From: Chloroflexota bacterium
Lineage (GTDB): Bacteria > Chloroflexota > Dehalococcoidia > Lucifugimonadales > G022566795
Assembly (NCBI GenBank): GCA_022566795.1
Contig: JADFIF010000001.1
Coordinates: 25,504 to 60,494, forward strand
Reading direction: 5' to 3'
DNA length: 34,991 nucleotides
The position numbers and the translations under genes were made by a program. Below are positions 31,960 through 34,991 of the stretch, piece by piece (positions within the stretch are counted from its first letter, which is position 1; every line of letters starts with the position of its first letter). The notes under the pieces are model-generated. The model made no database searches. It saw only the letters and a list, made by a program, of their open reading frames with translations, and had not been told where the DNA came from.

Positions 31960-32841
31960 CTACCCGCCCGGCTGTACGAACCTGAGCAGCACCCCGCTGG
32001 CCCTGGTGGAGTCGACGCCGATGCTGGCGCCGTCCGCATCGGCGCCGCCGGCCGAGGTCGGGACGCCCCGCTCGCGGAGGCATGCACCGGTCGCCTCGAT
32101 GTCGCCGACTCGCAGAGCCAGCTCGTAAGGCGCCTCGCCGTTGCGCTCCAGGAAACGCGACAGCGCGCCGGACCTAAGCGGCGACACGAAGTCGAGCCGG
32201 CAGTTGCCCAGCACCAGCCTCGCTCGCCGGATGCCACGCCCGGCGATCTCCTCTGCCGGTCCCCCCACGAACCCGAATGCCTCTTGCCAGCGGCCTGCCG
32301 ATTCGTCGGCATCGCGGACAGCCAGCGCGACGTGGTGAATTCCGAGCGCGCCATTGGCGTGCACGCTGGCGTTTGCGGGCTGAGTGTACCTCTCCTCCAC
32401 CGTGTGGTTGTGCTGTATGAAGAACGTCTCGCTGCCCGGCGTGTCCGCTGCCGAGACTCCGGCGAAGCTCCAGGTGTAGCCGAGGGCGCCCCCACTGGCC
32501 TCGCGGGCGCCATCGTGTGGATCATCCACGTTGATTCCTCGAGCCCGCGCCTGGGCAACCGCGGCGCCGATGGCGTCCGTACCGAGGGCGAACATGTACA
32601 GGCCTTCACGTGAGTCGAGGAACCTCCCCATGGTGGGGCGAAATACGCCCTCCGAGGGGTCTCGCACCGCGATCAGCTCCAGGTACTCGGGGCCGAACAC
32701 GATGAGCCTGTTATGCGTCCCCCGACCGGGATGAACGCCCTCAGGGGTCAGCGTGAATCCAAGCCCTTGCGAAAAGACCGTGGCGGCTCGACCGAGGTCG
32801 TGGACCGCGATCAACACATGGTCGAGGTAGACTTCACTCAT
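31960..32841 (-). CDS. Two-domain VOC (glyoxalase-like) protein
   Basis: A 293-residue protein with two VOC domains. The N-terminal half starts 'LDHVLIAVHDLGRAATVFSQGLGF' and has 'GTHNRLIVFGPEYLELIAV', a glyoxalase-like domain. The C-terminal half starts 'IHHVALAVRDADESAGRWQEAFGF' and has 'RRARLVLGNCRLDFVSP' and 'APYELALRVGDIEATGACL'. His8 and Glu55-57 and the matching pair in half two could bind metal, as in ring-cleaving dioxygenases and related enzymes. The substrate is unknown. ATG 32841 is the start. Confidence 0.88.
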   Translation of the reverse strand: MSEVYLDHVLIAVHDLGRAATVFSQGLGFTLTPEGVHPGRGTHNRLIVFGPEYLELIAVRDPSEGVFRPTMGRFLDSREGLYMFALGTDAIGAAVAQARARGINVDDPHDGAREASGGALGYTWSFAGVSAADTPGSETFFIQHNHTVEERYTQPANASVHANGALGIHHVALAVRDADESAGRWQEAFGFVGGPAEEIAGRGIRRARLVLGNCRLDFVSPLRSGALSRFLERNGEAPYELALRVGDIEATGACLRERGVPTSAGGADADGASIGVDSTRASGVLLRFVQPGG

Positions 32842-32887
32842 CGCAAGGCGCTCCAGCGCAGAGTCGGGGATTGGGCTAACATGCCTC

Positions 32888-32896
32888 TGCTAGAAT
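32888..32896 (+). promoter_or_regulatory. Extended -10 promoter for rsmI (TGCTAGAAT)
   Basis: TAGAAT (32891-32896) preceded by TG one base away. No -35 box at the right spacing. It would start near 32903, about 95 bases before ATG 32999. Confidence 0.4.
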
Positions 32897-32998
32897 ACAG
32901 CATGCTCGGCTTGTTAGGCTCTTCCCGCTGGTCTCGAACGCTTCGGTGAGCCTGGGAGAACGATCTGAAAACGGCGACATGATGATGGCGGAGCTTGA

Positions 32999-33823
32999 AT
33001 GCCAACGCTGTACATCGTAGCAACCCCCATCGGCAATCTGGAGGACATCACCTTGCGGGCCCTCCGCGTGCTTCGCGAGGTCGGGCTCATCGCCGCGGAG
33101 GACACGAGAGTCACACGCAAGCTGCTGACGCGGCATGGGATCTCCACGAGGCTGACGAGCTTTCACGAGCACACGACGCAGTCGAAGCTCGACTCGCTGG
33201 TGGCGACCCTGGCAGAGCGCGACGTTGCCCTGGTATCCGACGCGGGCATGCCCGGAATCAGCGACCCAGGACAGGCGCTCGTCCGCGCCGCCGCAACGGC
33301 CGGCATCCCCGTGGTGCCGGTTCCTGGCCCTTCGGCGCTCTCGACGGCCATCGCCGTGTCGGGACTCCCCGCCTCGCAGATCACCTACGTCGGCTTCCTG
33401 CCCCGAAGGCAGTCACAGCGCAAACGAATGCTTCAGACCGTGTCGTCGGCTCCGGGAGTTCTGGTGGCGTTCGAGGCTCCCCACAGGCTCCTGGGTACGC
33501 TCTCGGCGATCCTCGAGACGCTGGGGGACCGCCAGATAGCCGCCTGCCGTGAGATGACGAAAATCCACGAGGAGGTCTTTCGGGGCTCGATATCCGAGGC
33601 CATCGCCCACTTCAGCAATCCGAGGGGCGAGTTCACCCTCGTCATCGCCGGAAGCGAGGGCGGCCAAGCGCCGGACTCCGACGAAGAGGCGCTTGCATTG
33701 GTCACGCGCCTGCGGGCCGAGGGTGTACGCGCGCAGGAGGCCGTCGCGACAGTTGTCGCGGCGACGGGGCTCTCCAGGCGGAAGGCCTACCGCATCTGGC
33801 TCGACTCGGGAACGCCCTCATAA
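32999..33823 (+). CDS. rsmI: 16S rRNA 2'-O-methyltransferase RsmI
   Basis: A 274-residue tetrapyrrole-methylase-fold enzyme that methylates the ribose of C1402 in 16S rRNA. Diagnostic runs are YIVATPIGNLEDITLRAL at the N-terminus, AAEDTRVTRKLL, 'SFHEHT', 'VALVSDAGMPGISDPG', 'VPVPGPSA' and 'VAFEAPHRLLGTL'. The C-terminal extension (ALVTRLRAEGVRAQEAV) is as usual. The start is ATG 32999, with GGCGGAG six bases upstream. It stands next to metG, separated by about 250 bp holding element B4. Confidence 0.96.
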   Translation: MPTLYIVATPIGNLEDITLRALRVLREVGLIAAEDTRVTRKLLTRHGISTRLTSFHEHTTQSKLDSLVATLAERDVALVSDAGMPGISDPGQALVRAAATAGIPVVPVPGPSALSTAIAVSGLPASQITYVGFLPRRQSQRKRMLQTVSSAPGVLVAFEAPHRLLGTLSAILETLGDRQIAACREMTKIHEEVFRGSISEAIAHFSNPRGEFTLVIAGSEGGQAPDSDEEALALVTRLRAEGVRAQEAVATVVAATGLSRRKAYRIWLDSGTPS

Positions 33824-33836
33824 GGCATCAAGTTCA

Positions 33837-33966
33837 AGTAACTGATCTCTGAGTCGTCATTGGGGTGTCCAGATAGGCACCGTCTACGGCATGGGGTCTG
33901 GGAATGTGCCCCAGATGCAAGACCTACGGGCGTGGCTGGGTCAGCCACATGCGCTCTTTCGACACA
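33837..33966 (-). repeat. Family B element, degenerate copy B4
   Basis: Aligning the plus strand here with the reverse of B1 shows shared blocks 'aactgatctc', 'ggggtgtccagat', 'ggcatggggtctggg', 'atgtgcccc' and 'gcaagacc', in the same order. The hairpin position holds gCCGT-ag-ACGGtgc. A further hairpin GTGGCTG-ggt-CAGCCAC lies at 33932-33948, without a U-tract. It starts 13 bp after the rsmI stop. Confidence 0.5.
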
Positions 33967-34073
33967 GCCGCCTAAGGGGATAGGACCCACCGGATGTCAC
34001 CGGCGCCGAGATGGAGTCGCTGGCACTTGTGATACCATGTAGCCCCGATTTTCCAGCTGGTGCGCAACTAGAG

Positions 34074-34991
34074 ATGAGCGAGCGAATCCTCGTGGCCGTG
34101 GCGTGGCCTTACGCCAACGGTTCGATCCATATCGGCGCGGTGGCCGGCGCCTACCTCCCGCCGGACATCTTCGCCCGCTACCATCGGATGAAGGGCAACG
34201 ACGTACTGATGGTGTCGGGCAGTGACGCCCATGGCACTCCCGTAACGCTGGCCGCCGAGAAACGCGGCGTCACCCCCGAGGCTTTCTACTCCGAGTACCA
34301 GGCCGAGATGCTCGACGGGTGGCGGCGGCTTGGCATCAGCTTCGACCTGTTCACGACGACGCACACGCAGAACCACACAGAGGTGTCGCAGGACATCTTC
34401 CTGAGGCTGCGCGAGCAGGGGTACATCTACACCGACACCACGACACAACCCTTCTGCGAGAAAGACGCTCGCTTCCTCGCCGATCGCTACGTGGAGGGGA
34501 CCTGCCCCCACTGCGGTTACAGCGGGGCGCGGGGCGACCAGTGCGACAATTGCGGCCGCACCCTCGACCCGCAGGACCTCATCGACATGGTCTGCCAGAT
34601 CTGCGGCACCACGCCGGTCATGCGGGAGACCGAGCACTTCTTCCTGAAGCTCTCCGCCTTCGAGGAGCCGCTGCTCAAGTGGGTCCGGGAACAGACGCAC
34701 TGGAAGCCAAACGTGCGGAACTTCACCCTCGCCTATCTGGAGGGAGGACTTCATGACCGGGCCATCACTCGAGATATCGAGTGGGGCGTCCCCGTGCCCG
34801 TTGAGGGGTACGAAGACAAGCGAATCTACGTCTGGTTCGAGGCTGTCATCGGGTACCTTTCGGCGTCCAAGGAGTGGGCACAGGCCAAGGGCACACCGGA
34901 GCGGTGGGAGGATTTCTGGCGCAAGGAGTGCCGGGCCTACTACTTCATGGGTAAGGACAACATAACCTTCCACACGGTGATATGGCCCGCC
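34074..34991 (+). CDS. metG: Methionyl-tRNA synthetase, N-terminal part (cut by window end)
   Basis: The frame is open to the window end, giving the first 306 residues. It charges tRNA-Met with methionine in the cytoplasm. The class I signature HIGA is in [12 protein letters not shown] (about residues 14-25), with '[21 protein letters not shown]' next. The zinc-binding insert [18 protein letters not shown] (C-x2-C…C-x2-C) and a second CQIC pair make this the four-cysteine type. 'EWGVPVP' and '[16 protein letters not shown]' follow as expected; the KMSKS loop lies beyond the edge. ATG 34074 gives the usual short N-terminus; AGAG just before it is a weak ribosome binding site. Confidence 0.95.
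   Translation, partial: MSERILVAVAWPYANGSIHIGAVAGAYLPPDIFARYHRMKGNDVLMVSGSDAHGTPVTLAAEKRGVTPEAFYSEYQAEMLDGWRRLGISFDLFTTTHTQNHTEVSQDIFLRLREQGYIYTDTTTQPFCEKDARFLADRYVEGTCPHCGYSGARGDQCDNCGRTLDPQDLIDMVCQICGTTPVMRETEHFFLKLSAFEEPLLKWVREQTHWKPNVRNFTLAYLEGGLHDRAITRDIEWGVPVPVEGYEDKRIYVWFEAVIGYLSASKEWAQAKGTPERWEDFWRKECRAYYFMGKDNITFHTVIWPA

Noticed and set aside
30645-32609. 654-codon minus-strand open frame
   Set aside because: It runs antisense through the class V aminotransferase gene and in another frame through the VOC gene; its Arg/Ala/Ser-rich translation has no family features.
33932-33948. Perfect 7-bp hairpin after rsmI as intrinsic terminator
   Set aside because: No T-run follows and it lies in the degenerate B4 element.
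34068-34973. 301-codon minus-strand open frame
   Set aside because: Antisense to metG, whose HIGA and zinc-site motifs are unmistakable.

Overview
The window is GC-rich bacterial chromosome. The TTG and GTG starts, the F420/flavin-type oxidoreductases, the CaiB/BaiF CoA-transferase, the glyoxalase-fold proteins, and a lipoprotein with 'DIEAT…VR.AL' repeats and a Pro/Thr linker suggest an uncultured Chloroflexota of the Dehalococcoidia/SAR202 type. This placement is inferred from gene content; the window has no rRNA. Housekeeping genes present are argC, an endonuclease III, rsmI, metG (cut by the window end) and tRNA-Glu(UUC). There is no phage, CRISPR array, transposase or integrase.

Layout. 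1-1808 (minus): MBL-fold hydrolase, PPOX-class flavin/F420 protein and TPR lipoprotein, read as one unit. 2230-5977 (minus): a large lipoprotein with three CARDB domains and a HELGH peptidase domain, then a methyltransferase, with tRNA-Glu beyond it. 6131-7857: an AT-rich promoter region and a divergent ATP-grasp ligase of the graspetide (MvdC/MvdD) type. 7848-12705: argC, endonuclease III, a HEAT-repeat protein and a ROK sugar kinase. 13075-15732 (plus): an AcoX/NAD-kinase-like protein followed by a gamma-glutamyltransferase-family protein. 15733-17420: VOC protein, TPR protein and an unrecognised 193-aa protein. 17505-18971: divergent ridA and threonine-dehydratase-like genes, whose products act on consecutive steps. 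19291-23546: LLM oxidoreductase, Nudix and methyltransferase (minus) divergent from SDR and thioredoxin-reductase-like genes (plus). 23565-25562: a PAP2 phosphatase fused to a kinase-like domain. 26063-29692: a double CaiB/BaiF CoA-transferase followed by an acyl-CoA dehydrogenase. 29989-34991: second PPOX protein, class V aminotransferase, two-domain VOC protein, rsmI and metG.

The most distinctive content is intergenic. Three families of short non-coding elements (called A, B and C here) occur nine times in 35 kb. They have inverted ends, and A and C usually sit at CTAG or TA sites. They are nested in one another, carry a hairpin at a fixed place whose stem sequence changes while pairing is kept, and abut genes so closely that their ends contain stop codons (HEAT, ROK and PPOX genes) or help form ribosome binding sites (argC, acoX-like and LLM genes). 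They look like MITEs of an IS630/Tc1-mariner-like transposase that is not in the window. The second item of interest is the ATP-grasp ligase, which has the graspetide-ligase fold signature but altered metal- and ATP-binding residues and no obvious precursor gene.
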